A stretch of 64,000 nt of DNA from the NCBI GenBank assembly GCA_000381625.1, contig KB906767.1:903683-967682 (forward strand). The letters run 5' to 3'. Shown here one piece after another: positions 27,046-34,924 of this stretch (positions within the stretch are counted from its first letter, which is position 1; each line of letters begins with the position of its first letter). This DNA is from Bryobacterales bacterium KBS 96 (GTDB lineage: Bacteria > Acidobacteriota > Terriglobia > Bryobacterales > Bryobacteraceae). Position numbers and translations under genes: made by a program. Below the pieces are notes generated by a model. The model was given only the letters and a program-made list of their open reading frames with translations. It was not told where the DNA came from and ran no database searches.

Positions 27046-29469
27046 CTACATCAAGCTAAGTGGATCGACATCGACCACCATGGCGGTGGCGGGCCACTTT
27101 TGTTTCAGCGCGTAATCGCACAATTTCCTCACAATTTCGCGCAGAACAGCACGTTTCGAGGCCTTTATTAATAGCTGATAACGGTATTCCGCTTTCAACC
27201 GCGCGACAGGAGCCTCGGCGGGCCCTAAAACCCGAACGCCCACGGGTGGAGGGACGAGAATACGCTCCAATTCGCCGCTGTAACGCATGGCGTCCTCCTT
27301 TTTTTCGGCGCGAAGCACGATGTTTGCGAACGCGGCGAACGGCGGATAGCGTAGCCATTTGCGGAACTCGATCTCTTTTTTATAGAAGCCTTCGTAATCG
27401 TGTTCGGCGGCAAATTTGATGGCGTAGTGATCGGGATTCAGCGTCTGAATGACGACGTTTCCGAGGATCGTGCCCCGCCCCGCCCGGCCCCCGGCCTGCG
27501 TCAACAATTGAAAGCTGCGTTCGGCGGCGCGAAAATCCGGCATCGCGAGTCCGATATCGGCGAGAACCACGCCGACCAGCGTGACGTTCGGAATATCGTG
27601 CCCCTTCGCGATCATCTGGGTTCCCACGAGGATGTCGATTTCGCCGGCGCGGAAGTTCTGGAGGATATGCTCGAATGAACCTTTGCTCGAGACGCTATCG
27701 CGATCGAGGCGCGCGATCCGCGCCGTGGGGAAATGCCGGTGCAGTTCGTCCTCGACGCGCTCCGAGCCGGTCCCCAGAAACTGAACGTGATCGCTGCCGC
27801 ATTTCGGACACTCTGTCGGAACTCGTTCTGCGTACCCGCAATAATGGCACAGCATGCGCCGATCGCGCCGATGATAGGTCAGCGAGACGGCGCAATTCGA
27901 GCACGGCAGGCGTTCACCGCAGGAACGGCACACCATAAAGCTCGAGAACCCTCGCCGGTTCAGCAGCAGGAGGCTCTGCTCACGCTGGCCGAGCCGCTGC
28001 TCAATCTCCTCGAGCAGTTTGCGCGAAAAGGTCGCCTGCGTTTTCGTTTCAAGGAACTCCAGCCGCATATCGACGATTTCAACCTGCGGCAGCGGACGTT
28101 GACCGATGCGCTCCGGCATCACCAGACGAACGTACTTGCCCGCTTCCGCGTTATAGCGGGTTTCGATACTGGGCGTGGCGGAGCCAAGGACGGCGACGGC
28201 GCCCGCCTCCTTGGCGCGAACCAGAGCTACATCGCGGCCGTGATAGCGCGGCGTCTCCTGCTGCTTGTAACTGCCGTCGTGTTCTTCATCGACGATGACG
28301 AGCCCCAATTGCTGAACGGGAGCGAAAACTCCCGATCGAGTGCCGATGACGACACTCGCCGCGCCGCGTTGGATGCGGCGCCATTGCTCAGCCCGTTCGG
28401 CATCGCCGAACGCCGAGTGCAGAATCGCCACCCGATCTCCAAAGCGCTGGAAGAACTGCCCGGCGACAGCGGGCGTTAAGCCGATCTCAGGCACTAGTAG
28501 CAAGGCATTGCGGCCAAGGGCAAGCGCTGCCTCTATGCTGCGCATGTACACCTCTGTTTTGCCGGAGCCCGTGACGCCTTCGAGCAGAAATGCGGAGAAT
28601 TCGTTACGTTCGAGAGCTTCGCGGATTTTCGCGAATGCTTCCTGCTGATGTACGGTCAATTCCGGCGTGGGCCGTGTGAAGCCGGCGGCTGCTGGTGTGC
28701 GTTCGGGTTCGAGGCGGATCAGATCACTTCGCGCAAGAGAGCGGGCTGCAATGCTGGCGCCTTTTAACGTTTTCGCGACCTGTGCGAGATTGTGAGCGCC
28801 GGGATGGAGTTCCAGAAACGCGAGCAATTCGCGCTCTTGCTTCTTCAGTTTGATGCCGTCCGTGGCTCGCTTCAAGAATTCAGCTTCGAGCCTCCCGGCA
28901 GCGGCGCGAAGCGGATCGCGGGCGGCGTGCTCTTCTTCAGTCGTAATCCATCCGCGCTTCATCAGACTGCGGAGAACGGATTTTGCGCCGGAAATTTTAC
29001 TGGACAGATAGGCGATTGATCGGGAGCGTTCTTCGAGCGATCGCAGGATCTGCGTTGCAGTATCCGGTTCGGTCACCGTAACAAGCTGGCGCGCGATATC
29101 GCGACCGAGATCGGTGAGGGAGTAACGCGTCGCGCGCCGGATCTCGCCGGTCAGTGGCAACATCCCTCGTAAGACCTCGCCGAGTGGCGCGCAATAGTAT
29201 TCGGCGATCCACTTGCCCAGACGCAAGAGATCGTGCGCCAGCGCCGGCTCATCATCGAGCAGTTGGAGGACTTCACGCGCTCCCTGTTCAGGCGGGTGGT
29301 CGTGTACCCGCAGAACGACGCCGATTAACCGACGCGATCCGAAGGGGACGAGCACCCGGCAGCCCGACTGCACGCCATCGCCCAGTGTTAGCGGTAGCTC
29401 GTAGGTGAACGGCTGATCGAGGGGAACCGGAAGGCTAATGTCGCAGTACCGGCGCCTGACTTTATTCAT
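27046..29469 (-). CDS. priA: Primosomal protein N' (PriA helicase)
   Basis: An 807-residue replication-restart helicase. An N-terminal DNA-binding region (YCDISLPVPLDQPFTYELP, RVLVPFGSRRLIGVVL) is followed by the helicase core: Walker A EGVTGSGKTEVYMRS near 290, DEEHDGSYKQ, GSATPSIET. A zinc-binding insert has eight cysteines (CRSCGERLPCSNC, CHYCGYAERVPTECPKCGSD), then LVGTQMIAKGHDIPNVTLVGVVLAD and QAGGRAGR. The ATG at 29469 overlaps the end of the xylulokinase gene by 8 bp, so translation is coupled; a TTG at 29490 is in frame but less likely. PriA reloads the replisome at stalled forks. It ends 8 bp from the convergent RidA-like gene. Confidence 0.95.
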   Translation of the reverse strand: MNKVRRRYCDISLPVPLDQPFTYELPLTLGDGVQSGCRVLVPFGSRRLIGVVLRVHDHPPEQGAREVLQLLDDEPALAHDLLRLGKWIAEYYCAPLGEVLRGMLPLTGEIRRATRYSLTDLGRDIARQLVTVTEPDTATQILRSLEERSRSIAYLSSKISGAKSVLRSLMKRGWITTEEEHAARDPLRAAAGRLEAEFLKRATDGIKLKKQERELLAFLELHPGAHNLAQVAKTLKGASIAARSLARSDLIRLEPERTPAAAGFTRPTPELTVHQQEAFAKIREALERNEFSAFLLEGVTGSGKTEVYMRSIEAALALGRNALLLVPEIGLTPAVAGQFFQRFGDRVAILHSAFGDAERAEQWRRIQRGAASVVIGTRSGVFAPVQQLGLVIVDEEHDGSYKQQETPRYHGRDVALVRAKEAGAVAVLGSATPSIETRYNAEAGKYVRLVMPERIGQRPLPQVEIVDMRLEFLETKTQATFSRKLLEEIEQRLGQREQSLLLLNRRGFSSFMVCRSCGERLPCSNCAVSLTYHRRDRRMLCHYCGYAERVPTECPKCGSDHVQFLGTGSERVEDELHRHFPTARIARLDRDSVSSKGSFEHILQNFRAGEIDILVGTQMIAKGHDIPNVTLVGVVLADIGLAMPDFRAAERSFQLLTQAGGRAGRGTILGNVVIQTLNPDHYAIKFAAEHDYEGFYKKEIEFRKWLRYPPFAAFANIVLRAEKKEDAMRYSGELERILVPPPVGVRVLGPAEAPVARLKAEYRYQLLIKASKRAVLREIVRKLCDYALKQKWPATAMVVDVDPLSLM

Positions 29470-30961
29470 CGAGCTGGCTGATGGCGCCAAACGCCTGTTT
29501 CAAAGCGGGGTAAAGCGATCGATAGATGCCATAGGCGCGCTCGTAATACGGAGCAGTATCCGGATCCGGGGACTTGGTTTGCACTTCGTGAACGGCTACC
29601 GAGCAGATTTCGCGCGCGCTCTGGTATTCGCCAGTCCCCACGAGAGCAAGAAGAGCCGCGCCGTAGGCAGAGCCTTCCTGCGTTTCGAGCGTTGCCACGG
29701 GCGAGCGGAAAATATCGGCGAAAAGCTGATGCCAAAAAGGACTGCGGGCGCCGCCGCCCGACAACCGCACTATGCTGACCGGAGCGCCCAGCGCGCGAAT
29801 GATCTCCAGGCAATCCCGCTGGCTGAAGCACACGCCTTCGAGAATGGCGCGGATCAGATCGGGGCGCTGGTGGCGCGCGGTGAGGCCGATCCATGCGCCT
29901 CGCGCGGACGCATCCAGATGAGGAGTGCGCTCGCCCATCAGATAAGGCAGCCAGAACAAGCCTTGTGAACCTCTGGTCGATAACGCCCCTTCGGCGGTAA
30001 GGTCGTCGTACGCCATTTCTGGCGCGAAGCGATTTCGAAACCACTGAAGACTCAGGCCCGCTCCCTGGGTGACGCCCATGACGTGCCACGCTCCGGGAAT
30101 CGCATGGCAGAATGTATGCACGCGTCCCAGTTCGTCGTAGGCAGGCTTCTCCATATACGCAAAGACAACGCCCGAAGTACCGATGGTGCAAGAGACCGCG
30201 CCCGGCTCGACGATGCCGTTTCCAATGGCGCTAGCCGCCTGATCGCCTCCGCCGCCTACTACCGGTGTACCGGACTGAAGTCCTGTTGCCTCTGCAATCT
30301 CCCGCGTTACGGTTCCAGTGATGTCGCTCGATTCATAAGCGCGCGGCAGGATATTCATATCGAGGCCGAGCGCTGTCATCATCTCGCGAGACCACCGGCG
30401 CCTGACAACATCGAAAAGCCCCGTGCCGCTGGCATCCGACACCTCCGTGGCAAATTCGCCCGTCAGTTTGAAGCGGATGTAATCTTTCGGAAGCAGTATC
30501 TTGCGAACCCGTTCGAAGTTGGCGGGCTCCTCATCGCGAATCCAGAGAAGCTTGGGCAGAGTAAACCCGGTCAGCATCGGGTTGGCTGTAGATTCCAAAA
30601 TTGTTTTTGAACCGACCGTCGCGTTGATGCAATCCACCTGCTTCTGGCTGCGCTGATCGCACCAGATAAGCGCTGGACGAATCACGCGATTATCCTTATC
30701 AAGCAGAACAAGGCCGTGCATCTGACCTGAGACGCCGATACCCCGGACAGCTTCGCCCGTGATATTGGCGGCTTTCAGGACGCCTTTGATCGCCTCCTGC
30801 GATGCGCGCCACCAATCGTCCGGATGCTGCTCCGCCCACAGCGGCCGCGCCATGGCCATGTCCTCATGCGCCGCTGTATAGCTGTGGCGGACCATTCCCT
30901 TTGCATCGACTAATAGCGCGCGGGACCCACCTGTCCCGACGTCGAGACCCAACCAATACAT
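29462..30961 (-). CDS. xylB: Xylulokinase (FGGY family)
   Basis: A 499-residue carbohydrate kinase. It opens with the phosphate-binding WLGLDVGTGGSRALLVDAKG, then GIGVSGQMHGLVLLD, the catalytic region RPALIWCDQRS, and the ATP site GTPVVGGGGDQAASAIGNG with CTIGTSGVVFAY and RLSGGGARSPFWHQLFADI. The Q-M-H-G motif points to xylulose as substrate: it would be phosphorylated to xylulose 5-phosphate in the cytosol. It lies 19 bp after the ROK kinase and overlaps priA by 8 bp. Other FGGY kinases cannot be fully excluded. Confidence 0.9.
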   Translation of the reverse strand: MYWLGLDVGTGGSRALLVDAKGMVRHSYTAAHEDMAMARPLWAEQHPDDWWRASQEAIKGVLKAANITGEAVRGIGVSGQMHGLVLLDKDNRVIRPALIWCDQRSQKQVDCINATVGSKTILESTANPMLTGFTLPKLLWIRDEEPANFERVRKILLPKDYIRFKLTGEFATEVSDASGTGLFDVVRRRWSREMMTALGLDMNILPRAYESSDITGTVTREIAEATGLQSGTPVVGGGGDQAASAIGNGIVEPGAVSCTIGTSGVVFAYMEKPAYDELGRVHTFCHAIPGAWHVMGVTQGAGLSLQWFRNRFAPEMAYDDLTAEGALSTRGSQGLFWLPYLMGERTPHLDASARGAWIGLTARHQRPDLIRAILEGVCFSQRDCLEIIRALGAPVSIVRLSGGGARSPFWHQLFADIFRSPVATLETQEGSAYGAALLALVGTGEYQSAREICSVAVHEVQTKSPDPDTAPYYERAYGIYRSLYPALKQAFGAISQLDE

Positions 30962-30980
30962 ATTTGTTCAAACCCTTTTG

Positions 30981-31922
30981 TTAACCCGCAGCGGTGTCCT
31001 GGAAGGAATACCCATGCTGAAACGGCAAGTATGCGGCTCCGAACAATCCGGCTTCTTTGCCTAAAATCCCTCTTTCGATACGCGGGTTGGTACGACTGTA
31101 GGTAAAGGATCGGCTCTTCACTTCGTCAAACATAATTGGCGCAAATAGATCCCACGCCGGCAGGACGCCTCCGCTGAGTAAATAGAGCGGGAAATTAAAA
31201 ATGTTGATCAGGTTGGCAAGCGCAATGCCGAGAGCGCGGCCCATGGATTTAAAACACTGCAGAGCACGTGTGTTGCCGCCCATAGCAAGCTTATAGATGT
31301 CTTCCGCCGTAACGCCGTCGCCAAGATGCAGCATACGCGCCATTCCCACAAGAGCGGTTGCGGAGGCGTGTTTTTCGAGGCAGCCGCAGTTTCCGCAACC
31401 GCAAGGATTTCCGTCGGGAAACACCGTCATGTGACCGAGCTCACCGGCCATGCCGAGATAACCATGCAGGACTCGGCCTCCTACGATGATCCCGCCACCG
31501 ATACCCGTTCCCAACGTCAGCAATACGAGTTCGTTGACGCCCCGCCCCGCGCCGATCCATTTCTCGCCGAGCGCGGCGGCATTCGCATCGTTTTCAAGAA
31601 CGATAGGAGTTCCCAACAGCCTCTGGATCTCGTCACGTACCGGAAATCCCTCAAAACCCGGCAGATTTGCCGTGCCCATGACAACTCCGGTTTCCAGCTG
31701 GATGTAGCCGGGAATGCCGATCCCGACGCCTCGCAATCCGTTCGCGCCTACGGTGTCGCGAACCGCTCGAATAGCCGTGACAATCTCGGCGATTATGACA
31801 TCGCGGCCCGCTGAGTATTGAACTCCGGCGGACACCCGGTCGATCATCTGGCCGTCGCTGTCGATCGCGGCGGCACGCAGATTTGTACCCCCTAAATCGA
31901 CGCCAATTGCATACTCGTACAT
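30981..31922 (-). CDS. ROK family sugar kinase
   Basis: A 313-residue protein with the ROK layout: AIGVDLGGTNLRAAAID phosphate loop, GVGIGIPGYI, VLENDANAAALGEKWIGAG (catalytic Asp), LLTLGTGIGGGIIVGG, and the zinc-binding GNPCGCGNCGCLEKHAS with ELGHMTV before it. There is no helix-turn-helix, so it is a kinase and not a ROK repressor. Glucose is the likeliest substrate (glucokinase), but other hexoses are possible. A TTG at 31940 is in frame; ATG 31922 fits the family. It is followed after 19 bp by xylB. Confidence 0.88.
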   Translation of the reverse strand: MYEYAIGVDLGGTNLRAAAIDSDGQMIDRVSAGVQYSAGRDVIIAEIVTAIRAVRDTVGANGLRGVGIGIPGYIQLETGVVMGTANLPGFEGFPVRDEIQRLLGTPIVLENDANAAALGEKWIGAGRGVNELVLLTLGTGIGGGIIVGGRVLHGYLGMAGELGHMTVFPDGNPCGCGNCGCLEKHASATALVGMARMLHLGDGVTAEDIYKLAMGGNTRALQCFKSMGRALGIALANLINIFNFPLYLLSGGVLPAWDLFAPIMFDEVKSRSFTYSRTNPRIERGILGKEAGLFGAAYLPFQHGYSFQDTAAG

Positions 31923-32028
31923 GCGGTCGAATGATAACAAATTGGGGGCCGGTTTTCTGAACCGCGACCCGGGGAGAGAGCATAAGGCAGGGATGCCGCG
32001 CCGCAGCCAACATTTCGATAATGACGCA

Positions 32029-32799
32029 CTAAGCGTAGAACTTCCAGAAGAAGTAGGCCGTCATCCCCCAAGCGACAATTAGGACGAAGCGGCGTATGAA
32101 AACCGGAGGTAGTTTTCGCGCATAAGCCGCGCCGAAATATCCGGTGAGGACAGCCGTCACGGCCATCAATAGCCCCGGCGCCCATTCGACCGAATGGTTC
32201 ACCACAAAGAGCAGCAGGGCAATGCCGTTGATCGCCGTGCCGAGCAGGGAGCGTAACCCGTTCACTCCGTGGATATTGCTCATGCCGAGCGCCGACCACG
32301 CGGCAATCATCAGAATGCCGATGCCCGCGCCGAAATATCCGCCATACACCGCGATGACGAACTGGATAGCGGCTCCTAGCAGCAGCATCAGGTTCTTTTC
32401 GGTTGATGGATGGCTCCAGCGCTTGATCTGCGCGTTGATCCATTTGCTTAAAGTGAACACGAGGGAAGAGAACAGTAGCAGCGGCGGGATGATCTTTTCG
32501 AATGCCTCATTTGATGTCTTCAACAGCAGCAATGCGCCGATGCATCCGCCTATGAGGCTGGTAATGCCGAGTAACCAGCGCACGCGCGCCGGGGCCGTGA
32601 CATCGTGGCGGTAAGCGAAAGCGCTGGCCGCCGCGCCCGGCCACAACGCCAGAGTCGCGGTCGCATTCGCCGGCACCGGAGCAACGCCCGCGAACAGAAG
32701 CGCGGGAAACGCAATGAACGTCCCCCCGCCGGCAACTGAGTTGAGCGCGCCCCCAGTAGCCGCCGCGGCGGTCAGCAGAAGAGCTTGTGCGGCCGTCAT
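32029..32799 (-). CDS. Sulfite exporter TauE/SafE family permease
   Basis: A 256-residue membrane protein with about eight hydrophobic helices. The two internal TauE repeats are visible: ALNSVAGGGTFIAFPALLFAGVAP in the first and AVYGGYFGAGIGILMIAAWSALG in the second, each with the G-G-G/G-A-G core. The frame stays open to 33027, but that part overlaps the aldo/keto reductase gene and lacks membrane character, so the ATG at 32799 is chosen. Family members move sulfite, sulfoacetate or other organic anions. The ligand here is unknown. It lies 40 bp after the aldo/keto reductase. Confidence 0.85.
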   Translation of the reverse strand: MTAAQALLLTAAAATGGALNSVAGGGTFIAFPALLFAGVAPVPANATATLALWPGAAASAFAYRHDVTAPARVRWLLGITSLIGGCIGALLLLKTSNEAFEKIIPPLLLFSSLVFTLSKWINAQIKRWSHPSTEKNLMLLLGAAIQFVIAVYGGYFGAGIGILMIAAWSALGMSNIHGVNGLRSLLGTAINGIALLLFVVNHSVEWAPGLLMAVTAVLTGYFGAAYARKLPPVFIRRFVLIVAWGMTAYFFWKFYA

Positions 32800-32839
32800 T
32801 GATTTATTGCCGGGATGTTTTGTTGCCGGAGATTCACCG

Positions 32840-33805
32840 TCAGGCGGAAACGGCCGGCGAACTCTGGAAGCTTTCGATTGTGGCGATCTCCTCGGCGGAA
32901 AGCCGGAAGTCGAGCGCGCCCGCGATTCCATCGACCTGGTCCGGTCTACGAACGCCAACAATGGCGGCGGTGACGGCAGGATGTTTGAGTGTCCATGCGA
33001 TCGCCACTTCACCTGGAGTGCGTCCATGACGCTGGCCGATCTTCTTCAGCAATTCGACAAACTCAAGGTTCCGCGAGAGCTTCGGCTCCTGAAACTCAGA
33101 ATTGTTTCTCCGCCAGTCGTCCTGTTGAAAGTTCGCAGCGCGCTCGCGCGTCATCTTGCCGGTGAGCATGCCGGACAACATCGGAGAATAGACGATAACG
33201 CCGATATTCTGGGATTGCACATAGGGAAGAATCTCCGCTTCGATGCCGCGGCGCAAGAGCGAATACGGAGGCTGTAGCGACGTAACCGGCGCGATCTTCT
33301 GTGCTCGCTTGATCTGCTCTACGTTGAAATTGGAAACTCCGATCCAGCGCACTTTGCCTTGCTGCTGCAGCTTCGCCATCTCGGTCCAGCCCTCTTCGAT
33401 CTCCTGTTCCGGCTCGGGCCAATGCACCTGGTAAAGGTCGATTACATCTACCTTCAGGCGGCGCAGGCTATCTTCACATTCCTTGCGGACTGACTCCGCT
33501 CTCAAGGATGGATAAATCGTGCCGTCCGCATTCCAGCGCCGCTCGCATTTTGTGAAAATATATGGCCGCGCGCCAATGCCCTCAATCGCCTTGGCCACCA
33601 CTTCTTCCGAATGGCCCGTTCCATAAATAGCGGCCGTGTCGATCCAGTTGATCCCCTTCTCAATCCCCTTGCGTATCGCGGCAATCGACTCGCTATCGTC
33701 CTGCGACCCCCAGGCGAATTTCCATCCGCCGCCGCCGATTGCCCAGGAGCCAATACCAATTGGGGTAATGCTCAGATCGCTGTTGCCAAGCTTGCGTTTT
33801 GTCAT
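32840..33805 (-). CDS. Aldo/keto reductase
   Basis: A 321-residue TIM-barrel oxidoreductase. The catalytic tetrad is visible: Asp and Tyr in NWIDTAAIYGTGHSEE, Lys in YIFTKCERRW, His in YQVHWPEP. The NADPH-binding C-terminal part has VIVYSPMLSGMLTGKM and TAAIVGVRRPDQVDG. Such enzymes reduce sugar aldehydes and ketones. AAGG lies 8 bases before the ATG. It heads the leftward cluster with the TauE permease, ROK kinase, xylulokinase and priA, which hints at pentose or hexose use. Confidence 0.92.
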   Translation of the reverse strand: MTKRKLGNSDLSITPIGIGSWAIGGGGWKFAWGSQDDSESIAAIRKGIEKGINWIDTAAIYGTGHSEEVVAKAIEGIGARPYIFTKCERRWNADGTIYPSLRAESVRKECEDSLRRLKVDVIDLYQVHWPEPEQEIEEGWTEMAKLQQQGKVRWIGVSNFNVEQIKRAQKIAPVTSLQPPYSLLRRGIEAEILPYVQSQNIGVIVYSPMLSGMLTGKMTRERAANFQQDDWRRNNSEFQEPKLSRNLEFVELLKKIGQRHGRTPGEVAIAWTLKHPAVTAAIVGVRRPDQVDGIAGALDFRLSAEEIATIESFQSSPAVSA

Positions 33806-34057
33806 GATTCTGCCTTATTTTGTGAGGTCCGTTTTAAATACGAGATATCGAGACCGTCCAATGAAAGAGTATCAACGCGCGGCTCGACGTTCTTTAGATT
33901 CCTGCGCCTCTGGCGCGCTACACGGATAACGTGAACCGGCCGAAATTCCGGCCGGCATGTCTATGCCGCGGGGTAAAGATTTGTAGTGTTGGGTTCGCGA
34001 GGTAACCGGCAACAACAAGCCAGCATCGAAACGGGAGGGCTCCTCCACGTCCCATCA

Positions 34058-34852
34058 ATGCTTCTTCATCCCGTATTAAAGCACGCGTCGACGAGCCTTC
34101 TCGCCGTCGCTTTCCTGCCTTCGCTCATGGCGGGCCAATCTCCACAAGCTCCCGCCGAACCTCCAGTTTCTTCGGCGCCGGCCGAGACCCAAACTCTTCC
34201 TTCTCAACCGGGGAAGCCCGCCCGGAAGACGCCCGAGCAGCAGCGTGCGGAAGAGGAATTGCGACAACAGACGAAGCAGCGGATTCTCGGCGTCATCCCG
34301 AACTTCAACACCTCCAACGTACAGAATGCGGCAACGCTATCGCCTCGGCAGAAATTCAGTTTAGCGTTCAAGAGCGCACTGGACCCGTTCGAGTTTGCGG
34401 CGGCTGCCGCCGACGCCGGATTGAGTCAATGGGAAAACGAGTACCCCGGCTATGGCCAGGGCGCGCAAGGGTATGGGAAGAGGCTGGGAGCGTCCTACGC
34501 GGATAACTTTGATGGAACACTACTCGGCGGCGCGGTGTTCCCCGTGTTGCTGCATCAGGATCCACGCTATTTTCGCAAGGGTTCCGGCAGTTTTAAAAAC
34601 CGACTCTTCTATGCGGTCGCCACAACGGTCATCTGCAAAGGCGACAACGGAAAATGGGAGCCAAATTACTCCAATGTGCTGGGGAACATCGCGGCCGGTG
34701 GCATTTCCAATCTCTACTATCCATCGACGGATCGTGGCGCCGATCTGACGTTCGAGCGAGCCATGACGGTGACAGCGGAAGGCGCCATCGGCGCCGTGTT
34801 CGTTGAGTTCTGGCCAGACATCTCGAAGAAGGTTTTCCGCGCAAAACAGTAG
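34058..34852 (+). CDS. Conserved acidobacterial-type exported protein of unknown function
   Basis: A 264-residue protein with a signal peptide (LKHASTSLLAVAFLPSLMAG), a proline/glutamine-rich stretch (about 30-75) and a compact domain. The domain includes LGVIPNFNTSN, LSPRQKFSLAFKSALDPFEFAAAAADAGLSQWEN, GYGKRLGASYADNFDGTLLGGAVFP and HQDPRYFRKGSGSFKNRLFYA. I have seen this pattern in acidobacterial envelope proteins, sometimes fused to other domains, but know no function. An open frame from 33986 precedes it; ATG 34058 is chosen for the signal peptide, without a convincing SD. The stretch 33806-34057 otherwise holds nothing recognised. Confidence 0.7.
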   Translation: MLLHPVLKHASTSLLAVAFLPSLMAGQSPQAPAEPPVSSAPAETQTLPSQPGKPARKTPEQQRAEEELRQQTKQRILGVIPNFNTSNVQNAATLSPRQKFSLAFKSALDPFEFAAAAADAGLSQWENEYPGYGQGAQGYGKRLGASYADNFDGTLLGGAVFPVLLHQDPRYFRKGSGSFKNRLFYAVATTVICKGDNGKWEPNYSNVLGNIAAGGISNLYYPSTDRGADLTFERAMTVTAEGAIGAVFVEFWPDISKKVFRAKQ

Positions 34853-34924
34853 GGCCGGCGTTGCGCCGGGCTTATACACTCCGCTTGGCGGAACGGAGTG
34901 TGGATCAATCCAAGTTAGCCGCCG

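Noticed and set aside
32800..33027. N-terminal extension of the TauE-type permease
   Set aside because: The extra 76 codons overlap the aldo/keto reductase gene and are not membrane-like; ATG 32799 starts the first helix.
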